Source: an uncultured Chlorobiaceae bacterium (GTDB lineage Bacteria > Bacteroidota > Chlorobiia > Chlorobiales > Chlorobiaceae). From it: 64,000 bases of DNA. Position numbers and translations under genes: made by a program. The stretch covers positions 1-64,000 of the forward strand of contig CAIJGA010000005.1 in assembly GCA_903820085.1 (NCBI GenBank), in the 5' to 3' direction. How positions within the stretch are numbered: position 1 is the stretch's first letter; each line of letters starts with the position of its first letter. This document shows positions 36,266 through 45,360 of this stretch, piece by piece. Under the pieces are notes generated by a model, which saw only the letters and a program-made list of their open reading frames with translations, ran no database searches and was not told the DNA's origin.

Positions 36266-36769
36266 TTATTGTACTTGCGATCCGGCCTTGATCTTGTCAA
36301 CAAATTCCATCCCGGAAACGACTTGTCCCCAAACAGTGTATTTGCCGTCGAGGAATGGTGCTGGTGCGAAGCAGATGAAAAACTGGCTATCGGCACTGTT
36401 GGGGTCAGATGCTCGCGCCATGGAGACGGTGCCCCGGATATGCTGCACGCGTGAAAATTCAGCTTTAAGTTCTTGACCTGAACCGCCGGAACCGTCACCG
36501 AGCGGATCGCCGGTCTGGGCCATAAATCCTGGTATTACACGGTGGAAGGAGAGACCATCGTAAAAACCTTTGCGGGTCAGCTCTTTGATGCGAAGCACAT
36601 GGCGAGGTGCAATATTTGGAAGCATCTGGATGACGACTCTTCCTGATGGAAGGTCGAGATAAATCGTGTTTTCGGGATTGAGTGCTGGCGCGGCAGAAAC
36701 AGTCAAGGGGAGCAAGGCTGCCAAAAGTCCTAAAAAGACAATGAGAATTCTAAATGGTTTGTTCAGCAT
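36266..36769 (-). CDS. Secreted cyclophilin-type peptidyl-prolyl isomerase, C-terminus frameshifted
   Basis: Catalyses cis/trans isomerisation of X-Pro bonds, probably in the periplasm: signal peptide MLNKPFRILIVFLGLLAALL...SAAPA, then the cyclophilin domain with FHRVIPGFMAQTGDPLGDG (catalytic Arg, Phe, Met, Gln), SQFFICFAPAPFLDGKYTVW and GMEFVDKIKAG. The frame stops at 36266 after KAGSQVQ. One base earlier in the opposite frame the expected family ending continues: NNGTVSNPTIIVRMKVASDV to a stop at 36202. A single extra base near 36283-36287 explains this, so the last strand is lost or the base is a sequencing error. The start at 36769 is chosen from the signal peptide. Confidence 0.82.
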   Translation of the reverse strand: MLNKPFRILIVFLGLLAALLPLTVSAAPALNPENTIYLDLPSGRVVIQMLPNIAPRHVLRIKELTRKGFYDGLSFHRVIPGFMAQTGDPLGDGSGGSGQELKAEFSRVQHIRGTVSMARASDPNSADSQFFICFAPAPFLDGKYTVWGQVVSGMEFVDKIKAGSQVQ

Positions 36770-36950
36770 GGTGTTCTGGTTACGTTTGGATGCATATGTT
36801 CGGAATGATAGCAAGAATAAAGAGAGAAGCAATGGGTAATTGCGGGAGAGTGTTGACTTTTTATGTCGCGTGTTTTTTTGATAACTTTTGCTGTTGCCGT
36901 ACCCTGTTTTTTCAAATTCGAACCAACTCCATAATCCGGAGGTATTTGTC

Positions 36951-37769
36951 ATGAACAATTTTTACCGATCGATGTTTGCCGGATTGTTATTGCTGCTCTC
37001 TACCGGGAGAGCATTGGCCGAGAACAATAATTTCAACAGCCTTCTTTGGATGCAAGCGTCGGCGGAATATAAAGCCAACACAATACAGGCTTACCGGACG
37101 GCTTTGAGGAACATTGATGCTGCACTTGGGGATCATAAATGGACGGCCGCCAAAGAACAGGTTGGTGACTGTTCGTCATTACCGCCAGCCATTGTCATGG
37201 ACATTGATGAAACAGTTCTGGATAACTCCAGATATATGGGGAAGATGGTTCTTGAAGGAGGTGAGTGGAGCGCGGTGACATGGAATGAGTGGGTCGCCCA
37301 GCAATCGGCAACTGCTGTTGCAGGGGCGGTCGAGTTCATCAACGCGATGAAAGACAAACATGTCCGGGTCATCTTTATTTCTAACAGGGAGTGCAAGAGA
37401 GGTGACAAATCGCTAGCAGGCTCCTGCCAGGAAGCAGGCACGATTGAAAATCTTGAGAAGGTTGGTGTGGCGGGTGTTCTGCCCGAAGATGTCCTGTTGA
37501 TGGGCGAGCAGGATGGTTGGACTTCCGAGAAGAAGAGCAGGAGGGAATATGTCTCGAAAAAATACCGGATAGTGATGTTGTTTGGTGACGATCTTGGTGA
37601 TTTTTTGCCGGATGTGAAATCCAATATTACACCCGAAGAGCGTGATCGCCTGGTCGGTGAATACAAAAACAACTGGGGCCGGAAATGGTTTATGCTGCCA
37701 AATCCCACCTATGGGTCGTGGATCAATATTCTCCGCGATCCCAAGTCACAGTATATCATCAAATACTGA
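36951..37769 (+). CDS. HAD acid phosphatase (class B/C, 5'-nucleotidase e(P4)-like)
   Basis: Secreted phosphatase of the HAD superfamily, e(P4)/HppA type, releasing phosphate from nucleotides or other monophosphoesters outside the cytoplasm. The signal peptide is MNNFYRSMFAGLLLLL...RALAE. Motif I is AIVMDIDETVLDN, motif II/III is FISNREC and motif IV is FGDDLGDF. The start at 36951 follows CCGGAGGT, a strong ribosome site. Unlike e(P4) there is no lipobox Cys, so the protein is predicted soluble in the periplasm or exported. A divergent cyclophilin gene lies upstream. Confidence 0.9.
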   Translation: MNNFYRSMFAGLLLLLSTGRALAENNNFNSLLWMQASAEYKANTIQAYRTALRNIDAALGDHKWTAAKEQVGDCSSLPPAIVMDIDETVLDNSRYMGKMVLEGGEWSAVTWNEWVAQQSATAVAGAVEFINAMKDKHVRVIFISNRECKRGDKSLAGSCQEAGTIENLEKVGVAGVLPEDVLLMGEQDGWTSEKKSRREYVSKKYRIVMLFGDDLGDFLPDVKSNITPEERDRLVGEYKNNWGRKWFMLPNPTYGSWINILRDPKSQYIIKY

Positions 37770-37777
37770 GGAGGCCT
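37761..37777. repeat. Direct repeat copy 2 (17 bp)
   Basis: AAATACTGAGGAGGCCT, identical to 36163-36179. The stop codon of the phosphatase gene lies inside this copy. Confidence 0.7.
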
Positions 37778-37854
37778 ATACTGTCCGAGGAGTCACGGGG
37801 TGCGGGACAATGGCCTGAGTGATGGATTCGATGAAAGCTAACGCCTCATGGCGT

Positions 37855-40401
37855 TCATAAGCCGGAGCTCCACGATATGGCTTGCTGGCTTGCACTCTCT
37901 TCAAGCTGCAGCAGCAGTTCCTGTGGTATTTGTCTTGGCAGTGAAAAGGTAAATGTTGTGCCTCCTTCCGCCAGACAGGAAGCGGAGAGGCTTCCCTTAT
38001 ATTTATTGACAATGATATCATAGCTGATACTTAATCCCAGCCCCGTTCCTTTTCCCGGATCCTTGGTCGTAAAAAACGGTTCAAATATCCTGCATATTAC
38101 CTTTTCAGAGATTCCCGGACCGTCGTCAGTAATGGAGCAAAAGATGCTGTCGTTCATGGCCCATGTTTTAATCACAATCTTGCCAAGGGAGCTTCTTTTT
38201 TGTGACTTGATGGCGTGGCTGCTGTTGATGATTAGATTGAGAATCACCTGACTGATTTGGCCTGGATCGCAAAAGAGCTGCGGAAGCTCTTTGAGATTTA
38301 GTTCAAGAGTGGCAAACGTGCTGTATTCGTGCTTTGCAATGACCAGCGTTTCATGAATCATCTTGTTGAGATCAAGGGCACTCATTTTATGCAGCAGGTT
38401 CTTGAAGGAATAGCTCTTCATACTGCGGGTTATGGCTGTAATGCGTTTTATCCCGTTTTTTGAGCTTTCAAGAGTTTTAGGAATGCTTTTAAGAAGCTGG
38501 TCAACAGCAAGCTCGCTCTCTTTTTTACGGAGTTGCCCGATTTCTTCGGCATCAGCACTTCCCTCTGTTAAGTTGTCAATGAGGTGGCGGTACTGACCAA
38601 CAAGCAGGCAAAGATCGTTAAAATCATTCCGGAGGTTATATTCGTTCAGGGTAATGTAATTGAGCGGGTTGCCTATTTCGTGTGCAATTCCTGCGGAAAG
38701 CTGGCCGATCATCTCCATTTTTGCAGCATCCTTCAGCTTGGCGGCAAGCTTGTTCTTTTCATTTTCAGCCATCTTTTTGGCAACAACATCCCAGACCTGA
38801 TTGGCTATCAGCTCGACGTATCCAATGTCGTTATCATCATAGTCACTCTGCTTGTTGCCGATGACCATGATGGCTAATATTTTTCCGTCACGTTTGACCG
38901 GAACAACCAGTTCTCGCTTGATTTCAGCATAGCCATTCGGCATTCCCTTGCAATGCTTGAGTGCGGGAGAATCATTGTGGATAACGGCTTTTTTCTCCCG
39001 TACCGCATCAGCCCATACACCGGTTTTGTCGAGAGGATAGTGCAATCCCTTTTTTTCAACCGTGCTCATATTTGCAAGGGTATTGGTTGAAATTGCCTGC
39101 AGCAAGAGGGAATTTTGATCTTCATCGACAAAAAAAACCAGCCAGAATGAACTTCCCGTTAACCGTGCAGCTTCATCAGATGTTGCCGTCAGCAACTCCT
39201 CTATCGAATGGGTATCAGCCATATTGAGGATGCGGAACCCTAATGCATTGATCTGTTCATACCTTTTTTGATGGGAAACATCCGTTACAATCACATAGAG
39301 CAAATCTTTTGTGCCATCATCAATTGTTGTAATCGCCACCTCAACATCATGGATACCGTTGTTTTTCGTGAGATGACAAAATGAAAGCTTGGCGTTCCCT
39401 GCGGCTTTGATTATTTCCAGATTGCTTATTTCCTGATTGCTTTTGATAAAATCAGATGGCGTCATGGGGTTAATTTGCGTCATGTTCATCTGTTTAAGCT
39501 CATCAACTGACCACCCATAAAAGTCTGCTGCCGACTGATTGGCATCAATAATATTGCCCGAGCCTGAATCAAGAAGAATGATGATTGCGGTATTGTTTTC
39601 AAAGATTTTTCTGAACCGGGCTTCACTGTTATGTAATGACTTTTCTGTACGTTTGCGTTCAGTGATATCGATACCTACACCGACAAGAAAGGGTGCACCA
39701 TCAATCACGATCTTTTTGCCGGTTATAAGGTTCCACCGAAAATCACTCTCTCCTCGGGGTACTATCCGAAATTCGCCAATCACCTCTTTGCCCTTATTCA
39801 TGATATCCTGCATTGTTTCAGCGAATCGGCCTTGATCGTCCGGATGTATGGCGTCTATCACCAAAGCTTCAGCCATCTCTTTTTCTGATAGGCCAAGAAT
39901 TTTGTCTCGCATTTGCTCGTTCCAGGTAACAATATTTCCATTTGCATCAAGGATACAAATGCTTCCGGGTACAGCATTGATGATCTGCTTATTGAAGAAC
40001 TGCTCTTTTTTCAGTAACTGCCCGATATCGGTGATATCCTGAGCGATGATAAGCAACCGGTCGACGTTTCCTTCAGGAGATTTGTAGGGATAGATGGTAT
40101 TACGCAGGAGCCGTCCATCAACGTCATCGTCAAAGGTAAGCGGTCTGGCGGTAAGCACGGCCTCCTGTACGATTTTCAGTCGCTCGGCGGCAAGCTTAGG
40201 CGTCAGCAAATCGAAAATATTGATCCCGTAGCTCTTTTGATTGCCGGTAAATCTGGAAAAAAAAACTTTATTGGCATCAAAAAGAGTGCCTTCAGGAGAA
40301 ATAATAAAAACCGGTTCCGGAAAGGATTGAAATAATGCAAGAATTGATGAGTCACCTTGTTTACCGGTGAGTCCTGAGTCGGCTGTATTGTCGAGTGACA
40401 T
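37855..40401 (-). CDS. Multi-PAS/GAF sensor histidine kinase
   Basis: A soluble-looking 848-residue kinase. Domain order: PAS (about 20-130, FQSFPEPVFIISPEGTLF), PAS (about 135-255, GSICILDANGNIVTWNEQM), PAS (about 262-385, RFRKIFENNTAIIILLDSG), GAF (about 400-560, ending ANQVWDVVAKKM), HisKA with GIAHEIGNPLNYI, and HATPase with GPGISEKVICRIFEPFFTT then GTGLGLSISYDIIV. No receiver domain is present, so a separate response regulator is required; none is adjacent. The monocistronic setting leaves its target unknown. The GAF/PAS set suggests an intracellular redox, light or metabolite signal, but no cofactor site is identifiable here. Confidence 0.92.
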   Translation of the reverse strand: MSLDNTADSGLTGKQGDSSILALFQSFPEPVFIISPEGTLFDANKVFFSRFTGNQKSYGINIFDLLTPKLAAERLKIVQEAVLTARPLTFDDDVDGRLLRNTIYPYKSPEGNVDRLLIIAQDITDIGQLLKKEQFFNKQIINAVPGSICILDANGNIVTWNEQMRDKILGLSEKEMAEALVIDAIHPDDQGRFAETMQDIMNKGKEVIGEFRIVPRGESDFRWNLITGKKIVIDGAPFLVGVGIDITERKRTEKSLHNSEARFRKIFENNTAIIILLDSGSGNIIDANQSAADFYGWSVDELKQMNMTQINPMTPSDFIKSNQEISNLEIIKAAGNAKLSFCHLTKNNGIHDVEVAITTIDDGTKDLLYVIVTDVSHQKRYEQINALGFRILNMADTHSIEELLTATSDEAARLTGSSFWLVFFVDEDQNSLLLQAISTNTLANMSTVEKKGLHYPLDKTGVWADAVREKKAVIHNDSPALKHCKGMPNGYAEIKRELVVPVKRDGKILAIMVIGNKQSDYDDNDIGYVELIANQVWDVVAKKMAENEKNKLAAKLKDAAKMEMIGQLSAGIAHEIGNPLNYITLNEYNLRNDFNDLCLLVGQYRHLIDNLTEGSADAEEIGQLRKKESELAVDQLLKSIPKTLESSKNGIKRITAITRSMKSYSFKNLLHKMSALDLNKMIHETLVIAKHEYSTFATLELNLKELPQLFCDPGQISQVILNLIINSSHAIKSQKRSSLGKIVIKTWAMNDSIFCSITDDGPGISEKVICRIFEPFFTTKDPGKGTGLGLSISYDIIVNKYKGSLSASCLAEGGTTFTFSLPRQIPQELLLQLEESASQQAISWSSGL

Positions 40402-40671
40402 TGGGGCACTTTATGGTAACAACACTTAAAAAAATCAACAACATTGATTCAGATTATAAGAAAAAAAAATACGGTATATATTTAACAAGTTTCATGTATT
40501 TAAAATTCATTTTGGTACAATTCATATCAGGTGTCTTTTAAAGACCATCATGGTCACAATTTTCCTGCGGGGAAACCTGACAAAGGTTTTCAAGGTTTTA
40601 TCGGCAAAAAAATTATTATCATGTCGCAAAAGTTTTTGCTGGAAAATCTTAACTCTTGAAAAAGGAATAGT

Positions 40672-41010
40672 ATGAGCGATTTACCGAACTGTCCTACATG
40701 TAACTCGGAATACACCTACGAGGTTGGAACCCTTTTGACCTGCCCTGAGTGCGCCCATGAATGGAGCAAGTCGCCAGTCCCTGTGTCGGCAAAGGCCCGC
40801 GTCTGGAAGGATGCGAATGGTACCATATTGCAGGACGGTGATTCGGTGACGGTTATCAAGGATCTCAAGGTCAAGGGTTCGTCATCGGCGCTTAAGGGGG
40901 GGACGAAGGTGCGCAACATCCGCCTCGTCGACGGTGACCATGACATTGACTGCAAGATCGAGGGTTTTGGAGCGATGCAGTTGAAGTCAGAATTTGTCAA
41001 GAAAGTCTGA
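40672..41010 (+). CDS. PhnA-like zinc-ribbon protein
   Basis: Small cytoplasmic protein of the PhnA family: N-terminal zinc ribbon [20 protein letters not shown] with CPECAHEW (four Cys), then the SH3-like PhnA domain ([38 protein letters not shown]). At 112 residues it matches the family. The name comes from a phosphonate-utilisation locus, but most homologues are not linked to phosphonate use and function is unknown. AAAAAGGA precedes the ATG. Confidence 0.9.
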   Translation: MSDLPNCPTCNSEYTYEVGTLLTCPECAHEWSKSPVPVSAKARVWKDANGTILQDGDSVTVIKDLKVKGSSSALKGGTKVRNIRLVDGDHDIDCKIEGFGAMQLKSEFVKKV

Positions 41011-41104
41011 AAGAATCCAAAGCTGCGCCTCATGCGGGCGTGGGGGTTAATTATTTGGGATGTTGTTTCATTCTCGGGCAGGGGCAGCGGGTTTCTTGAG
41101 GAGG

Positions 41105-41380
41105 CTACATGACGATAGTAAATCGGTCAAGATTGGGGTTCGGTTCCTGTTCTTCTTTTTTGATTGAGCTTACCATTGAGCGTGACGGTCCTTTTTTTGC
41201 CTGAAGGAGCAACTCCTCGATTGCTTTTTCAGGGCCCTGGGCGTCAATTTCAACACTGCCGTCTATGCGATTTTTCACCCATCCGCATAGTTTCAGCTCT
41301 TTTGCTTTCCGGTCGATAAACATTCTGAACCCGACACCTTGAACGGTGCCTGTAACAATCAGGTGTACCCTTTTTTGCAT
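41105..41380 (-). CDS. Acylphosphatase
   Basis: Small enzyme hydrolysing acyl phosphates. The start at 41380 (MQKRVHLIVTGTVQGVGFRM) is the family's usual N-terminus; the open frame extends upstream only by chance. Catalytic residues are visible: Arg in GTVQGVGFR and Asn in LCGWVKNRIDGSVEIDAQG. The product is 91 residues, normal. It is followed by a hairpin shared with an upstream DUF2934 gene on the same strand. Confidence 0.93.
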   Translation of the reverse strand: MQKRVHLIVTGTVQGVGFRMFIDRKAKELKLCGWVKNRIDGSVEIDAQGPEKAIEELLLQAKKGPSRSMVSSIKKEEQEPNPNLDRFTIVM

Positions 41381-41465
41381 CAAAATTTTCTTGTTATGTT
41401 TTTTTTGGAATATACTCTCTTCAATAAAAAAAATATCAAACTCCGGGTGTTTTTGCCCTGACAAC

Positions 41466-41495
41466 AACAGGCCATTCCCTGAAGAATGGCCTGTT
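41466..41495 (-). terminator. 12-bp stem hairpin between DUF2934 and acylphosphatase genes
   Basis: AACAGGCCATTC (41466-41477) pairs perfectly with GAATGGCCTGTT (41484-41495) around a 6-base loop. It follows the DUF2934 stop by about 24 bp on the minus strand. No clean T-run. Confidence 0.55.
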
Positions 41496-41518
41496 AGCAG
41501 TGGCAAAGACAATGCGGT

Positions 41519-41665
41519 TCAGTTGTTGACATACTCTTCAGCTTTGAACCAGTCTTCCTGATCTGCCCCGTCATTTTTTCCTTTCTCTTCCCAAAGATAG
41601 TACGCAGCAAGCCTGATTTGCTCTTCGCGCGATTCCTGTGATGAATCTGTTGCTTTTTTTGACAT
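41519..41665 (-). CDS. Small DUF2934 family protein
   Basis: A 48-residue product, [20 protein letters not shown] then [20 protein letters not shown] and KAEEYVNN. The pattern Ixx(R/L)AYxLWExxG...(D/E)xDW..A is the DUF2934 signature. These tiny acidic proteins are widespread and of unknown function. It is too short for standard gene calls but has the complete motif. It is the first gene before acylphosphatase on the minus strand. Confidence 0.72.
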   Translation of the reverse strand: MSKKATDSSQESREEQIRLAAYYLWEEKGKNDGADQEDWFKAEEYVNN

Positions 41666-41876
41666 AGCAGTAATTGTTTTGGTTATTGAAAATTCGTCAT
41701 TCCCAAAAGAGTGTGTTAATGACGAAATAATATCGTCAATAAAAAAGAGCCTGTAAATACCATAGATGCGGGATATTGTGTCGTCTTGATGGGTTAGTCG
41801 GCCTTTTTTGCGATGTTCTTGATATATTTCCTAATATTATGGACTGTGTTGCTGGCTTCTCTTAATCCCCCTTATT

Positions 41877-42980
41877 ATGAATATTGGTATTCCGAAGGAA
41901 ATAAAAATTAAAGAGAACAGGGTCTCCTGTACTCCTTCAGGTGTTCGCCATCTTGTCAGCGGTGGCCACCATGTAGTTGTTGAACGTGGTGCTGGTGAAG
42001 GAAGCGGCTTCAGCGATGAAAAGTACATGCGTTCCGGCGCCATTATTGCCGATTTAGCCGCTGAGGTCTGGAAAAATGATCTTGTTGTAAAGGTAAAGGA
42101 GCCTCTTGCAGAGGAGTTTAAATTTTTCAGGGAGGGGCAGATACTTTTTACCTTTTTGCATCTTGCCAGTGCCCCCGAACTTGCCCGTCACATGATCAAG
42201 GCCAAAATAACCGGGATCGCCTACGAGACGGTTGAGCATGGCGGGCATCTGCCTCTGCTTGCTCCAATGAGCGAAGTTGCCGGAAAAATGAGCATCATCA
42301 TGGGTGGCTTTTACCTTGCCCATCATCAGGGTGGTGAAGGTAAACTGCTTGGAGGTCTTCCCGGAGTGCTTCCTGCAAAGGTGCTGATTCTTGGCGGAGG
42401 TTCTGCAGGGACTAATGCCGCCAGAGCGGCAGCAGGTCTTGGGGCAGAGGTTACCATCATGGAAATCAATCAGGATAAATTGCGTGAACTTGATAATCTT
42501 ATGCCGCCTCAGGTGCACACCCTCTATGCCAATGAACAGAATCTTGAGGAGATGCTTGCTGAAGTGGACCTGATTATCGGTGCTGTGCTGGTGACCGGTG
42601 CAAGTGCGCCAAAACTGTTGACCCGATCCATGCTTCAAAAAATGAAGCTGGGGAGTGTGATTGTTGATATTGCCATTGACCAGGGGGGGTGCTTTGAAAC
42701 GTCACATCCGACCACGCACGAAAATCCGGTTTTTATCGAAGAGGGTATTGTTCATTACTGTGTTGCCAATATGCCTGCTGCCTATCCCCGTACTTCGACG
42801 GACGGACTTACGGGAGTTACCCTTCCCTATATCAGAAGAATTGCGGATCTTGGTCTTGAAAGTGCCATGGTGATGGTGCCTGGACTTTCGGGTGGGCTCA
42901 ATACCTGGAATGGACACATGATCCATAAAGAGGTTGCCCGATCCCTTGGCCTGCCGGTTCACGATAACCCCTTTATCTGA
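41877..42980 (+). CDS. ald: Alanine dehydrogenase
   Basis: NAD-dependent enzyme interconverting L-alanine and pyruvate plus ammonia. Blocks: MNIGIPKEIKIKENRVSCTP (N-terminal), VVKVKEPLAEEF (catalytic Lys near 74), FTFLHLASAPELA (catalytic His near 95), ALLAPMSEVAGKMS-like LLAPMSEVAGKMSIIMGGFY, the Rossmann motif LILGGGSAGTNAARAAAGLG, and the late block NMPAAYPRTSTDGLTGVTLP. The length of 367 is typical. It converges on the cysteine desulfurase gene; since desulfurases release alanine, this enzyme may recycle that product. That link is an inference from position. Confidence 0.95.
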   Translation: MNIGIPKEIKIKENRVSCTPSGVRHLVSGGHHVVVERGAGEGSGFSDEKYMRSGAIIADLAAEVWKNDLVVKVKEPLAEEFKFFREGQILFTFLHLASAPELARHMIKAKITGIAYETVEHGGHLPLLAPMSEVAGKMSIIMGGFYLAHHQGGEGKLLGGLPGVLPAKVLILGGGSAGTNAARAAAGLGAEVTIMEINQDKLRELDNLMPPQVHTLYANEQNLEEMLAEVDLIIGAVLVTGASAPKLLTRSMLQKMKLGSVIVDIAIDQGGCFETSHPTTHENPVFIEEGIVHYCVANMPAAYPRTSTDGLTGVTLPYIRRIADLGLESAMVMVPGLSGGLNTWNGHMIHKEVARSLGLPVHDNPFI

Positions 42981-43030
42981 AACCCGGGAAGCCATCCCGT
43001 TCGTAGAGAAGGGATGGCTTCCCGGGGTTT
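42980..43030. terminator. Strong bidirectional hairpin between ald and the desulfurase gene
   Basis: AAACCCGGGAAGCCATCCC (42980-42998) pairs with GGGATGGCTTCCCGGGGTTT (43011-43030), a ~19-bp stem with one bulged G. A flanking T-run on the right and A-run on the left suit termination in both directions between convergent genes. Confidence 0.75.
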
Positions 43031-43063
43031 GGATACAGCAATGAATCCACTCTTTTTGTTTAC

Positions 43064-45277
43064 TTACCGGCGCTGGATGTGATTGATTACTTCAGCAAGC
43101 CGGTCGATCTCCTCTTTGGTATTGTAGAAGGCGAGCGAGGGGCGTATGGTTCCTTCAACACCGAAGCGTCGCAGTGAGGGCTGGGAACAGTGGTGGCCGG
43201 TACGGACGGCAATGCCTTCGCGGTCGAGCAGTTTGCCGACCTCTTCGTTGGGGAGATTGTTCAGCACAAAGGAGAGTACCCCCACCTTGTTTCGTGCCGT
43301 TCCGATCATGCGCAGTCCCGGAATCCCAATCAGGCGTTCGGTACCGTACTCGGTCAGTTCATGCTCGTAACGGGAAATGTTGTCGAGTCCGATTTTGCGC
43401 ACATAGTCGAGCGCGGCTCCAAGGCCGATGGCGTCGCCGATAGAGGGCGTTCCGGCTTCGAATTTTGCCGGAGCTTCATTGTAGATGGTCTCTTCGAACC
43501 GTACATCCTTGATCATGTTGCCGCCGCCCTGCCAGGGAGGCATGAGCTCGAGCAGTTCGCGTTTGCCGTATACCACACCGATACCGGTCGGCGCAAATAT
43601 TTTATGGCCTGAAAAGACAAAGAAATCGGCATCGAGATCCTGAACGTTGACCGGGATATGGGCTACGGACTGGGCACCGTCGATGAGCACTTTGGCGTCA
43701 AACCGTTTGGCCAACTGGATCATTTCCTTTACGGGAAGGACGGTGCCAAGGCCGTTCGATGCCTGAGTCAGCGAGACAAATTTGGTACGGGGCCCGAGCA
43801 GCCTGGTGTACTCTTCCATGATGATTTCGCCACGGTCGTTGACCGGTACAACCTTGATGCGCGCTCCTCTTTCGTGTGCAACCATTTGCCAGGGAACAAT
43901 ATTGGCGTGGTGCTCAAGGATGGAGAGCACAATTTCATCGCCCGGCTGGAGGAACTTCCGTCCCCAGGTCTGTGCCACCAGATTGATTCCTTCAGTCGTA
44001 CCCCGGACATAGATGATTTCTGACGCGGAGCTTGCGCCGATGAATTGCCGGATTTTTTCGCGGGCACCTTCGTAGGCGTCGGTTGCGCGGGCAGCAAGGG
44101 TGTGTGCTCCGCGGTGAATGTTTGAGTTATCGGTTGCATAGAACTGCGCGACAGCGTTGATGACACTTAGTGGCTTCTGTGTTGTTGCCGCATTGTCGAA
44201 CCAGACAAGCTGTTTGCCGTGAATTTTTTGATGAAGCACCGGAAAGTCCTTGCGTATGGTGACGACATCAAACCCTTCATGCTGGTGCAGCGGTTGGCTG
44301 GGTTCACGCAGAAAGTAATAGGGTTCTGCAGGAGTTTCCGGCAGACTGAAGGGCAAAGGGCGGCTGCCCGGTGTTTCCCGGATTCCGTTTGGCCATACCG
44401 GAGCCGGTGCTTTGCCGGGCAGTTCAGCTGCTCCGACAGCTGGCGAGCGGTCAACGGTACCAGGGAAGGGGAGAGCTGAAAAATTTCCTGCAGGCAGATT
44501 CGGAATGCCGCGAAGGGAACGAAAAATGTTCTCCAGATCAGGGCTTCCCTGTTCCTGTTCAAATGTCCGATAGAGTTTTTCGGCATAGCATTGACCCTCT
44601 CCTGGTCCGCCTGTTGTGTTGGGCCGTTCCGGAAGCTGTTCCTGTAGCTGGTTGGTGGAAACAGTATCAGAATCAAGTGTCAGAGGGTTTATTTTAGAAT
44701 GCGGGCTGGTTATCCCGGAGGGATCCTGGGCAGCGGCAAGCAGCACTCTGAAGGAAAAATCATCATCAGATGGAAGCCCGCCGCTCAGGGTGGAGAAAAA
44801 CGGTGTGATGTTGTCAGCGTTATCCGGCTTTGCCGGCAGGGTTCGCTCTATAAACTGGTCGAGCCCGTATGAGCCGTCTTTATTGTCGGAATAGTTCTGC
44901 TGCTCGGTCAGTTTATTGGCGTGATGGCCAAGCGGTTCCTGCTTTTTTTCTGGTGCGCCAGAGAGAAAATAGTAATCATGTTCTGGCTGAGAGGGAAGCT
45001 CTTCGGAAAAATAGGGGAGATCGGGATGCTGGGGCAATTCCTGCGACGGAAGATGGTTTGCCGTATCCAAACGCGGGTTATCGCCAAGAGCCCTTTTGTC
45101 GTTTACGGTTGAGGCAAGAGCGGATGGAGCCCCTGCGCCGTCAGTTTCAAATTTCGGAACGCTTCCGGCTTCGGGCAGTTCATTGAACAGACGGCTTGCA
45201 AGCTGTGCAATGAACACCGGACTGATGATATCGCTTCCGATTCCCGGAATGCCGGGTTGTTCATTTTCATTTGGCAT
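43064..45277 (-). CDS. Encapsulin-cargo cysteine desulfurase (SufS type with long N-terminal extension)
   Basis: The catalytic part (about residues 335-737) is a class II SufS-like cysteine desulfurase, converting cysteine to alanine and a persulfide. Visible: VWFDNAATTQKPL, IHRGAHTLAARATDAYEG, the PLP lysine in FVFSGHKIFAPTGIGVVYG, and the catalytic Cys in VRTGHHCSQPS. The preceding ~330 residues are Pro/Ser/Glu/Gln-rich and look disordered, the family 2 encapsulin cargo-loading type. They contain repeated short motifs: YFSEELPSQP (89-98), DYYFLSGAPE (101-110), PYYFLREPSQP (319-329). The encapsulin shell gene lies directly upstream on the same strand, with cysK before it. Role: sulfur mobilisation or storage inside the shell. 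Confidence 0.93.
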   Translation of the reverse strand: MPNENEQPGIPGIGSDIISPVFIAQLASRLFNELPEAGSVPKFETDGAGAPSALASTVNDKRALGDNPRLDTANHLPSQELPQHPDLPYFSEELPSQPEHDYYFLSGAPEKKQEPLGHHANKLTEQQNYSDNKDGSYGLDQFIERTLPAKPDNADNITPFFSTLSGGLPSDDDFSFRVLLAAAQDPSGITSPHSKINPLTLDSDTVSTNQLQEQLPERPNTTGGPGEGQCYAEKLYRTFEQEQGSPDLENIFRSLRGIPNLPAGNFSALPFPGTVDRSPAVGAAELPGKAPAPVWPNGIRETPGSRPLPFSLPETPAEPYYFLREPSQPLHQHEGFDVVTIRKDFPVLHQKIHGKQLVWFDNAATTQKPLSVINAVAQFYATDNSNIHRGAHTLAARATDAYEGAREKIRQFIGASSASEIIYVRGTTEGINLVAQTWGRKFLQPGDEIVLSILEHHANIVPWQMVAHERGARIKVVPVNDRGEIIMEEYTRLLGPRTKFVSLTQASNGLGTVLPVKEMIQLAKRFDAKVLIDGAQSVAHIPVNVQDLDADFFVFSGHKIFAPTGIGVVYGKRELLELMPPWQGGGNMIKDVRFEETIYNEAPAKFEAGTPSIGDAIGLGAALDYVRKIGLDNISRYEHELTEYGTERLIGIPGLRMIGTARNKVGVLSFVLNNLPNEEVGKLLDREGIAVRTGHHCSQPSLRRFGVEGTIRPSLAFYNTKEEIDRLAEVINHIQRR

Positions 45278-45296
45278 AAGTACAAGAGTAATCCAT

Positions 45297-45338
45297 AGAG
45301 AGGCTCCCTTGATTCAGTTCCTGGGAAGAGTGCCTCTC
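45297..45338 (-). other. Hairpin in the shell-cargo gene gap
   Basis: GAGAGGC...TCCC pairs with GGGA...GCCTCTC around a central loop in the 83-bp gap between the encapsulin and desulfurase genes. It could set the ratio of shell to cargo mRNA by partial termination or processing. Pairing is imperfect. Confidence 0.35.
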
Positions 45339-45360
45339 CATAGTGGTTTTTGTCGCGGTT

